Shown here piece after piece: positions 17,369 to 26,375 of a stretch of 64,000 nt of DNA. A model generated the notes under the pieces. That model did not search any database, had not been told where the DNA came from, and saw only the letters and a program-made list of their open reading frames with translations. Each line of letters opens with the position of its first letter. The first letter of the stretch is position 1. A program made the position numbers and the translations under genes. The stretch is from Arthrobacter sp. NtRootA1 (GTDB taxonomy: Bacteria; Actinomycetota; Actinomycetes; Actinomycetales; Micrococcaceae): contig NZ_AP024630.1 in assembly GCF_019976975.1 (NCBI RefSeq), forward strand, positions 1,240,001 through 1,304,000, written 5' to 3'.

Positions 17369-18202
17369 GTGAGTACGGCATTGAAGAAGGACTTCCTTCG
17401 CATCGCATCGGTCAACGTCAATGGCCTTCGGGCTGCCTACAAGAACGGCATGGCGGAATGGCTGGAGCCACGCGAAGTAGACATCCTCTGCCTGCAGGAA
17501 GTGCGCGCTCCTGATGCCATCGTCAACACGCTGATCGGCGAAGGCTGGTACATCCTCCACGCTGAGGCTGAGGCAAAGGGCCGCGCAGGGGTTGCCATTG
17601 CTTCCCGCGAAGAACCCACGGCCACCCGGATCGGGATCGGCGATGACTACTTCGCAACCGCGGGCCGCTGGGTTGAAGCGGATTTCTCCGTCAGGAACAC
17701 CGCAGGCGAATACTCCACGTTGTCCGTGGTCAGCGCTTACGTTCACTCGGGTGAGGCAGGCACGCCCAAGCAGGATGACAAGTACCGCTTCCTGGACGCC
17801 ATGACCACCCGTCTTCCCGAGCTGGCCAAGCACAGCGATCACGCGCTGGTAGTGGGCGACCTCAACGTCGGGCACACTGAACTGGACATCAAGAACTGGA
17901 AGGGCAACGTCAAGCGTGCCGGTTTCCTGCCAGAGGAGCGCGCTTATTTTGACCGCTTCCTGGGTGAAGAAATTGGATGGAGGGATGTCCACAGGGGCCT
18001 GGCAGGAAATGTCGCCGGCCCCTACACCTGGTGGTCCCAGCGCGGAAAGGCCTTTGACACTGACACAGGCTGGCGCATCGACTACCACCTGGCTACTCCC
18101 GGACTTGCAGCAGCCGCGTTCTCGGCTGTCGTGGACCGGGCGCCTTCGTGGGACACCCGCTTCTCCGACCATGCACCGCTGGTAGTGGACTACCGGCTCT
18201 AA
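17369..18202 (+). CDS. xth: Exodeoxyribonuclease III
   Basis: A 277-residue AP endonuclease / 3'-5' exonuclease of the EEP superfamily acting in base-excision repair. Landmarks are ASVNVNGLRAA (residues 13-23), LCLQEVRA with the metal-binding Glu, VVGDLNVGHTELDIKN with Asp and Asn, and the C-terminal SDHAPLVVDY histidine. The GTG at 17369 is used because the upstream frame overlaps the previous gene and adds no conserved residues. trpS follows 21 bp downstream, an arrangement that suggests a shared transcript. Confidence 0.94.
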   Translation: MSTALKKDFLRIASVNVNGLRAAYKNGMAEWLEPREVDILCLQEVRAPDAIVNTLIGEGWYILHAEAEAKGRAGVAIASREEPTATRIGIGDDYFATAGRWVEADFSVRNTAGEYSTLSVVSAYVHSGEAGTPKQDDKYRFLDAMTTRLPELAKHSDHALVVGDLNVGHTELDIKNWKGNVKRAGFLPEERAYFDRFLGEEIGWRDVHRGLAGNVAGPYTWWSQRGKAFDTDTGWRIDYHLATPGLAAAAFSAVVDRAPSWDTRFSDHAPLVVDYRL

Positions 18203-19348
<1,146 letters not shown>

Positions 19349-19352
19349 GTTC

Positions 19353-20030
19353 ATGTGCGCAGCTGGCCAGCTCAACGTCAAGACCGATACCCTTCAAGGC
19401 GTCGGTCGGGACGAATCGCGCCAGCCCGCTGTCACCGGCACCGACTGCGGTGCCGGTGACACCATGTGCGTTGGCGTGATCCTCGGCTTCCCGCCGGAGG
19501 TTGCGCGGGAACTGCAGGCCTGGCGGGCATCCTTTGGCGATCCCATGGCCGAGGTCATCCCTGCCCACATCACGCTCATCACCACAACGCCAACGCAGGA
19601 CTGGGAAGCCACAAGGGACCACGTGCGCGAGGTTGCCCGCTCACAGGAACCATTCACCATCACCATCTCCGGGACCGGTTCGTTCAGACCCGTTTCGCCC
19701 GTGGTTTTCGTCAACGTCGAAGAAGGCTTTGAAGAGTGCGTGCAACTGCACGAAAAGCTCCAGACGGGTCCGCTTGAGCGTTTGCTTCCCTTCCCGTACC
19801 ACCCGCATGTCACAGTGGCCCATGATGTCGCCAAGGAAAATCTGGACGAGGCCGAAACGGTCCTGAGAGATTACCGGGCAACCTTCCCAGTGGTTAGCAT
19901 GGGACTTTACGAGCACGACACCAATGGAATTTGGCAGCTACGGGAAGAGCTCGACTTTGGCGGCGACACTGACGAAACGCAGCAGGCGGAATCAACATCC
20001 ACCGGCGGGAAGTCCTCCGCTGCCAACTGA
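19353..20030 (+). CDS. 2'-5' RNA ligase / 2H phosphoesterase family protein
   Basis: About 225 residues with the two HxTx motifs of 2H phosphoesterases: HITLI (about residue 72) and HVTVA (about 150). Family members cleave or ligate 2'-5' linkages or cyclic phosphates in RNA or nucleotides; the physiological substrate in actinobacteria is not established. The start is uncertain: ATG 19353 is used, but ATG 19464 begins just before the conserved fold (VGVILGFPPEVARELQAWR). The 3' end overlaps the following membrane-protein gene by about 107 bp in another frame. Confidence 0.8.
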   Translation: MCAAGQLNVKTDTLQGVGRDESRQPAVTGTDCGAGDTMCVGVILGFPPEVARELQAWRASFGDPMAEVIPAHITLITTTPTQDWEATRDHVREVARSQEPFTITISGTGSFRPVSPVVFVNVEEGFEECVQLHEKLQTGPLERLLPFPYHPHVTVAHDVAKENLDEAETVLRDYRATFPVVSMGLYEHDTNGIWQLREELDFGGDTDETQQAESTSTGGKSSAAN

Positions 20031-21042
20031 GCTGGCAAAGCTAAAACTTCAACTTCTTCACAAGCGGCAGGACTGGGGCCATGTCAAGCGTGCCGGAGAA
20101 GGCCTGCCGAAGAGGGCCGGAGCCCTTCTCGCCGTCCTGCTCGCAAGGCTGAACACTAACCGGGCCATGCGCTCCTTCCAGAACTACACCCGGCAGCATG
20201 GGCCTCTCCTAAGTGCCGGCATCGGCTTCAATATGTTCTTCTCCGTCACAGGTCTCCTCACCACGGGTTTCGCCATCGCCGGAATCGTCCTGGGAGGCAA
20301 CCCGGTTCTCGAAGACGCCGTCATTCGCAGCGTGGCCTCTGCAGCTCCGGGACTCCTCCAGGTAAATGGCGGCGAGGGACTGGTTGATCCGCAAACGCTG
20401 CTCAATCCCTCAGGGCTTGGATGGACAGCGGTCATCGCGGCTGCGGTAACCATCTTCACGTCCCTTGGGTGGATTGCCAGTGTCAGGGAAGGCCTGCGGG
20501 GCGTGATGGATGCTGATCCGCTCAAGCGCAGCCCCATCCTGCAGAAACTTGTTGACGCCGGCACCCTCCTGCTCCTTGGCGTGATCCTCGTGGTCAGTGC
20601 TGGCGCATCTCTGATCTTTGGCACGGCCGCTGCCTGGATCTTCGACCTCCTTCGATTGGACGAAGCAGTTGCGGGGCCTGTGGCGGCCGTGGTCAAGGTC
20701 GTCGTCCCCCTCCTGCTGAACTGCGCGACGGCGGCCGTGTTGTTCCATATCGCCGGTGGCCTCAAGCTGGGGCGCCGGGCATTCATCGAAGGCGTTGCGC
20801 TGGCCGGTATCGGGACCACCGTGCTTCAGCTATTCAGTACCGAACTCCTCGCCCGGGCGGGACAGAACCCTGTCCTCGCCTCGTTCGCCATCATCATCGG
20901 CCTTCTGATCTGGTTCAACCTGGTAAGCCAGGTGTATCTTGTTTCGGCTTCGTGGGCCGCTATCCGCGAGGCTGACCTGCAGGCAGGGGAGACCCCGCAC
21001 AAGAAGATCCTCGGTTCACGCCGCACAACGCCCCAGACGTAA
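19924..21042 (+). CDS. YihY/BrkB-family membrane protein
   Basis: 372 residues with about six hydrophobic segments between residues 95 and 350. The family pattern (GPLLSAGIGFNMFFSVTGLLTTGFAIAG and FNLVSQVYLVSASWAAI) is clear. BrkB/YihY proteins are widespread inner-membrane proteins of unsettled function; they were once wrongly called RNase BN. The only good in-frame starts before the conserved part are ATG 19924 and TTG 19957, both inside the preceding gene; the next ATG, at about 20167, would cut conserved sequence. Hence the long overlap is probably real, or the true start is a non-standard codon. Confidence 0.82.
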   Translation: MEFGSYGKSSTLAATLTKRSRRNQHPPAGSPPLPTELAKLKLQLLHKRQDWGHVKRAGEGLPKRAGALLAVLLARLNTNRAMRSFQNYTRQHGPLLSAGIGFNMFFSVTGLLTTGFAIAGIVLGGNPVLEDAVIRSVASAAPGLLQVNGGEGLVDPQTLLNPSGLGWTAVIAAAVTIFTSLGWIASVREGLRGVMDADPLKRSPILQKLVDAGTLLLLGVILVVSAGASLIFGTAAAWIFDLLRLDEAVAGPVAAVVKVVVPLLLNCATAAVLFHIAGGLKLGRRAFIEGVALAGIGTTVLQLFSTELLARAGQNPVLASFAIIIGLLIWFNLVSQVYLVSASWAAIREADLQAGETPHKKILGSRRTTPQT

Positions 21043-21067
21043 GAGTTGTTTTCTTCCAGGAGGTTTC

Positions 21068-21220
21068 ATGAACAACCAGTTGTGGATCGCTTGCCTCCTG
21101 GGAACCGCTGCAGGGCTGGTGGTTGGCCAGCTCGTTTTCAACTCTCCCTTTGTGGGGATCCTGATTGGCCTCGGCTTGGGCGCCTTGGTTGGAGCGGCCC
21201 TAGGACCCCGCCGCGAATAA
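21068..21220 (+). CDS. 50-residue glycine-rich membrane protein
   Basis: A short frame with a strong ribosome site (CCAGGAGG about 5 bases before ATG 21068). Two hydrophobic stretches (LWIACLLGTAAGLVVGQLVF and FVGILIGLGLGALVGAALG) carry small-residue zipper patterns, and it ends PRRE. No family is recognised. It lies 25 bp after the BrkB-type gene, and its stop codon directly abuts the broken palindrome at 21221. Confidence 0.65.
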   Translation: MNNQLWIACLLGTAAGLVVGQLVFNSPFVGILIGLGLGALVGAALGPRRE

Positions 21221-21231
21221 GCAACGCGGGG
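21221..21231. repeat. Left fragment of a family B palindrome split by the IS110 element
   Basis: GCAACGCGGGG is the outer part of the left arm of the palindrome whose remainder starts at 22615. The intact copy at 26376-26438 shows the same CAACGCGGGG followed directly by TCACTTA. Joining 21231 to 22615 rebuilds the arm. Confidence 0.85.
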
Positions 21232-21246
21232 ATCCTTCTATGGTTG

Positions 21247-22311
21247 TCAAGGGTGGCGTGGGTCCGTGTTTGTGGCGTTAAGGGTTCGGTAGGTCCGTCG
21301 GGCGAGATAGCGTTTCACGCACCGGCGGATCTCCTTTTTGGTTCGTCCTTCGGCTTGTCGTTTGTGGACGTATCCGATGGTGGCCGGGTCGAAGGTCATT
21401 CTGCTCAGGGCGACCATGTGCAGGGCTTTGTTCAGGGTTCTGTCGCCGCCGCGGTTGAGTCTGTGCCGGACGGTGTTGCCGGAGGACGCCGGAATCGGGT
21501 TGACCCCGGCTAGGGACGCGAAGGCTGCTTCTGAGCGGATCCGTCCGTGGTGGGACCAGGCGGTAAGGCAGATGGCGGCAGTGACGGGACCGAAGCCTGG
21601 TTCCTGCAGGAGCGGGGCGGCTTCGCTTATTTGGACCAGTTCTGTGATTTGGCGGTTGTTGGTTTTGATGTCCGCGTCGAGCTCGCTGATGCGTTTGGCT
21701 AGCCGGACCCCTTCGGACCGGGCGACGGTCAGTGCCAGTGGTTCCTCCCGGGAACGCCACCGGGACGCCTCGGCGATCTGTGCTCCGGTCAGGGGTTTGC
21801 GGGCATCCAGGCCGAGGTCGTTTACGCGCAGGAGGGCGGTCAAGGCGTTGACCGCCCGGGTGCGGTCGGTGGTCATGGCTTCCCGTGCGCAGACCAGGAT
21901 CCGCAAGGCGGCGCGGACCCCTTCGTTCAGCCGTGGCCGGCGCAGCTGCTGCTCATCCAAGGGCAGAACGGCTGCGGCGATCCGGTGCGCGTCGAGCGGA
22001 TCGGATTTACCGGTTCCCTGACGTGCATCCATGCGCGCGGCTTCGGCGACCTCGTAGCCGGCGGCGCCGACCGCGCCGGCCAACAGGGCGCCGTAGGACG
22101 CGGCTCCTTCAACGACCCATAAGGCAGCCAGGTCAGCGCCGGTGTGGCGCGCGACCCAGGCGATGGCACGGTTGATGCCTGCCCCGGTGGTCGGGAAGGC
22201 CCGGGTGGCAATCAATTCGCCGGTGCCTGCGGTGATGATGGCGTAGACATGGTTTTTGGCGTGCGTGTCGACGCCGACGACAAAAGGACGGGAATGCGCG
22301 ACGATAGTCAT
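21247..22311 (-). CDS. IS110-family transposase
   Basis: A 354-residue recombinase. The N-terminal RuvC-like DEDD domain begins with VVGVDTHAKNHVYAI (D15), continues through VVEGAASYG and the KSDPLDAHRIA segment, and a C-terminal Tnp20 domain includes PASSGNTVRHRLNRGGDRTLN with a candidate catalytic serine. The gene appears intact, with a full-length frame and no stop or frameshift, so the element may be active. In IS621 the enzyme works with a bridge RNA encoded in the leader; the same is proposed here for the region upstream of the ATG at 22311. Confidence 0.95.
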   Translation of the reverse strand: MTIVAHSRPFVVGVDTHAKNHVYAIITAGTGELIATRAFPTTGAGINRAIAWVARHTGADLAALWVVEGAASYGALLAGAVGAAGYEVAEAARMDARQGTGKSDPLDAHRIAAAVLPLDEQQLRRPRLNEGVRAALRILVCAREAMTTDRTRAVNALTALLRVNDLGLDARKPLTGAQIAEASRWRSREEPLALTVARSEGVRLAKRISELDADIKTNNRQITELVQISEAAPLLQEPGFGPVTAAICLTAWSHHGRIRSEAAFASLAGVNPIPASSGNTVRHRLNRGGDRTLNKALHMVALSRMTFDPATIGYVHKRQAEGRTKKEIRRCVKRYLARRTYRTLNATNTDPRHP

Positions 22312-22614
22312 GGCGGTTCTGGCGTCTTCCTCTATTCGCGGATGTGGTCAGGGCCGTAAAACGGCCGGTACCGGTCCCGGGTAGAGGTCACTTCGGAACA
22401 ACACTGTGACGAGTCACGCTTGAGGGCGGACAACCTTCTGATCAAGTTACCGAGGTGGGCCGGGCGGTACCGGCCGCTCCACCCCGCGGACGGACAGATC
22501 CCACTCAAAGGCACCCTCTACAGGGCCAGTCACTTACAGAGTCACACCCGCGAGGCAGAACGACTACTACCACTCTGCCAGCCAGTCCCAGACCAGCCAC
22601 CCCAATCCTCACAG
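22312..22614 (-). ncRNA. Candidate IS110 bridge RNA region (leader of the element)
   Basis: A 303-nt stretch without a credible gene between the transposase start and the element boundary. On the transposase-sense strand it contains GTAAGTGACTG (complement of 22527-22537), identical to the left target plus junction (complement of 22612-22622), as expected for a left target guide. About 39 nt further on lies CGCGGGG (complement of 22482-22488), which can pair with the right target CCCCGCG, as expected for a right target guide. Nearer the gene, AGAAGG (complement of 22434-22439) equals the terminal segment of the opposite element end, a possible donor guide. GC-rich hairpins (for example ggccgtaaaacggcc at 22354-22368) support structure. 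The RNA itself is inferred. Confidence 0.6.
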
Positions 22615-22668
22615 TCACTTACGGCCCATCCTGGGGCGGATTATGGGCCGTAAGTGACCCCGGGTTGC
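22615..22668. repeat. Right part of the family B palindrome split by IS110
   Basis: TCACTTACGGCCCAT, a 13-nt loop, then ATGGGCCGTAAGTGACC and the tail CCGGGTTGC (arm 22643-22668). With 21221-21231 restored, the two 26-nt arms pair with one mismatch, at the same position as in the intact copy near 26.4 kb. Before insertion it would have lain between convergent genes, a position suited to a bidirectional terminator. Confidence 0.85.
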
Positions 22669-22679
22669 TATCAGTCTGG

Positions 22680-24992
22680 CTAGGGTGCCCGGACGAGACC
22701 TTCCCACGCAACGGTCCAGTCAGCTGGGAAACCTGGTGCGTGGCGGGCCGGTCCGTTGTCCCAGCCAGCTGCCATAAGCGCCACGGCGGCCAGGAGCCCA
22801 CCATTCCCGGGCAAGTAGAGCGGCAACGAGTCCGTTTGGCGGTTGTGTCCATTAGGCAGGACGGTGTTTTTCCCGGCGTCCAGCAGCAGGGCATCGACTG
22901 CGGCCTCAGGATCCTCGAGCCGGGCGGCGGTCATTGCCATTACGGGATAGTCCCAACCCCAGGTACTGCCCCAATCCCAGTCCGTCAGGACATCCGACAG
23001 GGTAGCGCGCATGATGTCCGCATCAATCAAGTCCGTCAGAGGCAGGACGCCAAGCGCGCACAGCATCGAAGGGTGGTCCGTGCGGATGGTGAAGGGCTCC
23101 ACGTCGATGGCGGCGTAGACGCCATTTACCACACGTGGCTTCACCAAAGCGTCCGCAACGTCAGTCCACGCTTCCACGGGTTCCAGACCGAGACGTTCCC
23201 GCCACGCAGCCGCCGTACGAAGAGCCCACTGCCAGTAGGCCAACTCAAACGTGGGATTGGTGACCTTGGCCCGGATGGAGCCGTAGCTTTCCTGTGCCGG
23301 AATCAATGGAGGCCCCAGTTCGAACCCTCGGGAAGTGGGATGTGCGAAGTCGGCCATGAATGCCGCTGACTCAAAAACGATCTCCGAAAATTCTTTCAGC
23401 ACTTCATGGCTGGGATTTGCCCGGTACACAAGCTCGGCCAAGTGAATGGGGTGTGGCTGCTGCCATATGAGGAATGTCCCGATGGGACTTGGGCTTTCCC
23501 GGCCGTCCGGTCCGACCTGCTTGGGCCAGCGGACGCCGTCGAATCTCTGCGCCTTTGCGGTTTGACGGGAGGTTTCCAGCGCTGTGGAGTACCACCGTAG
23601 CGATGGCAGGAGCAGATCCGCACGGTTCCAGTGCGCGAAGTGGGCGGCGTGCCACCAGTGCATTTCCAAATGGAAGCGGCCTCGCCAGGAGTTGCAGACA
23701 AGACCCGTTTCCTGGGGCGGTAACGAGCCCGAGCAGTTGACCGCGGTCAGGTATTGCGAGAGGACAATACGGCGTTCCAGCTCCTTGGCCCGGGGATCAT
23801 CGGTCGCGTCGAGCTCGATCGCCCCTCCGGAGGACCAGAATTCGGGCCAATGGGCCTCGGAAGCTGCGGCCACGCTACGGGCAGGTGAAAGCTCGACGCC
23901 GGGGCCTGGTTCTGGAGCGCTGCCCACCGCCGTTGCCACCTGGCCTCGAATGGAGGCGCCTCGCGGGATACAGCCGCCATCTCCTGCGGAAACGAAGGCA
24001 ACGGAGAAGTCGAGAACGAGGGGGTTTGCCTGTCCGCGGCGGGGCGCAATGCGGAGGTCGTGTGTTCCGGTTTGCTCCACGTCAAGGTCATGCCCCGTAA
24101 CCACCACCTGATAGCGGGAGTCGTCCAGTTCCCGGAGTGCGGTCCACTGGGTGGAACCCCTGTGCTGATGGGATGGCGTTGGTTGTCCGAGCGAGGTGGT
24201 GTGGGCGTCCGGACTATTCCAGTCAGCCGCGTCATGCCACGCCTCGGAGCCGTAGGGGAAGCCGATGCCGACAATCAGGCCGGCCCCTAATGCTGGCGAC
24301 TCGACGCGGAAGCCGAGCTCGTCGCGGTCGGGATGGCACGCCGTCGTGACCTTGACTGGGTGTCCGGCCAAGGTGAAGCGGCTGGTAACTACTCCCGACC
24401 ACAAATCGAGTGTTTGTTCGGTGTCGGTGATCTCAGCCTCAAGGATGGAGCGCGCCGTGCCATGCTCCAGCCAGCGGAAGCCGATGCGCCCCAAGTCCAG
24501 GCGATGCGGGTTTGCCCGCAACCACGTTTCGGCCAAGGACGTGTCAGTTTCGCGGTCGTTGACGATGTCACCCACCATGTCCACGTAGGGCACAGGCCCT
24601 CGGGGTGAATCGTAGAGGACTGTAGAGCCTGCGAGGTCGGAGGGTTGGGCGGGCGGTGTGGAGTGCCACCCCCATTGGGCCTGGGTGCCGAGGAGTGTTC
24701 CAGGGGGCAGATCGTCCCGGGCTCCCACGGGGTAGGCCTCCGGCATGGTTTGAAGGCCAGTGAGGTCCATGGTGAACGCGAACTCGCCGTTGCCCACGGT
24801 CACTGGACTCCTGGGGTCAAGGCGGCTCTGGTGCACGTTGTGCCGCTGGGCGAGAGCCTTACGGTCAATTTTTTCGGTGTTGGTCACTGTTGTCCGGGTT
24901 GGGGATGCCGGCCCTGGTGGGATTGCGTTTTGGCTCTGCACTCCGCGCCTTTCTGGGGGTGTCTCACGTCCACTGAAATAGTTCATGCTCAT
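22680..24992 (-). CDS. Six-hairpin glycosidase-like protein
   Basis: About 770 residues. The C-terminal half is an (alpha/alpha)6-barrel-type domain with the conserved CNSWRGRFHLEMHWWHAAHF stretch and the TDWDWGSTWGWDYPVMAMTAARL segment. The N-terminal half is beta-sandwich-like (VGNGEFAFTMDLTGLQT). This resembles the clan containing GH65 and GH95 enzymes, but I cannot name the family or substrate. No signal peptide is evident, so it is likely intracellular. The start is uncertain: ATG 24992 or 24986 is preferred over an upstream start at 25094. It is divergent from a sugar-binding lipoprotein gene, which suggests action on an imported oligosaccharide. Confidence 0.75.
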   Translation of the reverse strand: MSMNYFSGRETPPERRGVQSQNAIPPGPASPTRTTVTNTEKIDRKALAQRHNVHQSRLDPRSPVTVGNGEFAFTMDLTGLQTMPEAYPVGARDDLPPGTLLGTQAQWGWHSTPPAQPSDLAGSTVLYDSPRGPVPYVDMVGDIVNDRETDTSLAETWLRANPHRLDLGRIGFRWLEHGTARSILEAEITDTEQTLDLWSGVVTSRFTLAGHPVKVTTACHPDRDELGFRVESPALGAGLIVGIGFPYGSEAWHDAADWNSPDAHTTSLGQPTPSHQHRGSTQWTALRELDDSRYQVVVTGHDLDVEQTGTHDLRIAPRRGQANPLVLDFSVAFVSAGDGGCIPRGASIRGQVATAVGSAPEPGPGVELSPARSVAAASEAHWPEFWSSGGAIELDATDDPRAKELERRIVLSQYLTAVNCSGSLPPQETGLVCNSWRGRFHLEMHWWHAAHFAHWNRADLLLPSLRWYSTALETSRQTAKAQRFDGVRWPKQVGPDGRESPSPIGTFLIWQQPHPIHLAELVYRANPSHEVLKEFSEIVFESAAFMADFAHPTSRGFELGPPLIPAQESYGSIRAKVTNPTFELAYWQWALRTAAAWRERLGLEPVEAWTDVADALVKPRVVNGVYAAIDVEPFTIRTDHPSMLCALGVLPLTDLIDADIMRATLSDVLTDWDWGSTWGWDYPVMAMTAARLEDPEAAVDALLLDAGKNTVLPNGHNRQTDSLPLYLPGNGGLLAAVALMAAGWDNGPARHAPGFPADWTVAWEGLVRAP

Positions 24993-25064
24993 AACTATTG
25001 ACGAGCATAGACCCTCTTGATACGTTTCAGGAACCGTTTTCTGAGAATGAAAGAAGCTTACCCA

Positions 25065-26366
25065 ATGGCGCGTAAATCTCTTCGAACCATCCAAAAGTCA
25101 CTAGCCTTCGTGGCCGCTGTGGGCATGCTTGGCCTCACCGCGGGGTGTTCCGCTCCTACATCCGACAAACCCGACGACGGACCGGTGGAGATCCGGTTTT
25201 CCTGGTGGGGCAACGCAGGCAGGGCGGAGCTGACCACCAAAGCCATCAAGGAGTTCGAGGCGGCCAACCCCAATATCAAGGTGAAGCCTGAATATGGGGA
25301 CATCGGTGGCTACTTCGACAAGCTGGCTACCCAGGTGGCGGCCAATGACGCCCCGGACGTCATCACCATGGGCGGGGCATACCCGGCCGAGTATGCAAAC
25401 CGCGGGGCACTGCTAGACCTGTCAAAGGTCAAGGGCTCACTGGATCTGTCCGCCATGGATCAAGGTGCCCTGGAGAATGGCCAAGTCCAAGGTAAGCAGT
25501 ACGGGGTCTCTACGGGAGCCAATGCCTTGGCAATCGTCGTGAACCCGGCCGTCTTCCAAGCTGCCGGCGTCGCGCTTCCGGACGATAGTAAATGGTCCTG
25601 GGAGGACTTCGCCAGGATCGCAGGCGACATCACGGCCAAGAGCCCTAAAGGCACTTATGGAACAGCGACTGTCCTCACGCACGATTCCCTGGACGCCTAT
25701 GCCCGCCAGCGCGGCAAGTCCCTTTACACCCAGGACGGCCAGCTCGGCCTGGATAAGGACACGGTGCAGGCCTACTTCGACTACTCCCTGAAGCTCAGCG
25801 AGTCAGGAGCTGCACCCAGTGCTTCCGAGACGGTGGAGAAGCTCAACGTCAGCACTGAGCAGACACTCATGGGTATGGGCCAGGCGGGCATGATGCTCAC
25901 GTGGAGCAACTCGCTATCCGCGCTGAGCAAGGCCTCCGGAGCAGACCTGAAACTACTCAAGCTCCCGGGCGAGTCGCCCACGCCGGGCATTTGGCTTCAG
26001 TCATCGCAGTTCTATACCATCTCCGCGCGCAGCAAGCATACGGATGCCGCTGCCAAGCTGGTCAGTTTCCTCGTGAACAATGAGGCCGCAGCCAAGATCA
26101 TCCAGAGCGACCGCGGGGTCCCCAGCAATGCAGGAATGCGCACGGCCATCCAGGACCTGTTGACGCCCCAGGGCAAGGTTGAGGCCGCCTATATCGACCA
26201 GATCGGCAAGATGGATTTCGCCCCCACCTACATTGGCCCCACGGGCTCCACGGCAGTCTCCGAGATTACGGCGCGCATCAACACGGATGTCCTCTTCAAG
26301 CGACTGACGCCGGAGAAGGCCGCCGAGCAGTGGCTTAGTGAGAGCAAAGCGGCCATCGGGAAATAG
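25065..26366 (+). CDS. Extracellular solute-binding lipoprotein (sugar ABC transporter)
   Basis: A 433-residue lipoprotein. The signal peptide has a lipobox LTAGC with the acylated Cys near residue 28, so it is anchored outside the membrane. The mature part begins VEIRFSWWGNAGRAELTTKAI and has the fold of carbohydrate-binding SBP family 1. ATG 25065 is chosen; ATG 25047 is an alternative. No permease or ATPase gene of the system is nearby, as the next gene is a hydrolase on the other strand, so it must work with components encoded elsewhere or is a remnant. A TTGACG hexamer at 24998 could be part of its promoter. Confidence 0.88.
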   Translation: MARKSLRTIQKSLAFVAAVGMLGLTAGCSAPTSDKPDDGPVEIRFSWWGNAGRAELTTKAIKEFEAANPNIKVKPEYGDIGGYFDKLATQVAANDAPDVITMGGAYPAEYANRGALLDLSKVKGSLDLSAMDQGALENGQVQGKQYGVSTGANALAIVVNPAVFQAAGVALPDDSKWSWEDFARIAGDITAKSPKGTYGTATVLTHDSLDAYARQRGKSLYTQDGQLGLDKDTVQAYFDYSLKLSESGAAPSASETVEKLNVSTEQTLMGMGQAGMMLTWSNSLSALSKASGADLKLLKLPGESPTPGIWLQSSQFYTISARSKHTDAAAKLVSFLVNNEAAAKIIQSDRGVPSNAGMRTAIQDLLTPQGKVEAAYIDQIGKMDFAPTYIGPTGSTAVSEITARINTDVLFKRLTPEKAAEQWLSESKAAIGK

Positions 26367-26375
26367 GCGAACGCC

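Larger units (their letters stand above)
21232..22614 (-). mobile_element. IS110-family insertion sequence (1,383 bp)
   Basis: The boundaries were deduced from the interrupted palindrome rather than from terminal repeats: host sequence stops after GGGG at 21231 and resumes with TCACTTA at 22615. A single G at 21231 or 22614 can be assigned to either side. The length, a single transposase gene, absence of long terminal inverted repeats and absence of a clear target duplication all fit IS110 biology. The transposase is on the minus strand with a 303-nt non-coding leader (22312-22614) and only a 15-nt tail. Insertion in a palindromic repeat agrees with the known preference of several IS110 members for REP-like targets. 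Confidence 0.87.

Noticed and set aside
21242..22435. GGTTGTC / GACAACC as the terminal inverted repeats of the IS element
   Set aside because: They would give a 1.19-kb element, but the rebuilt palindrome places the ends at 21232 and 22614; IS110 elements usually lack such repeats.
22546..22556. CCCGCG inside the IS leader as the right target guide
   Set aside because: On the transposase-sense strand it comes before the left guide, the opposite of the order known for IS621; the copy at 22482-22488 fits better.
24984..25008. ATGCTC / GAGCAT inverted repeat between the glycosidase and binding-protein genes as an operator
   Set aside because: The arms are only 6 bp with a 12-nt spacer and one arm lies over the glycosidase start codon; too weak to report as a feature.
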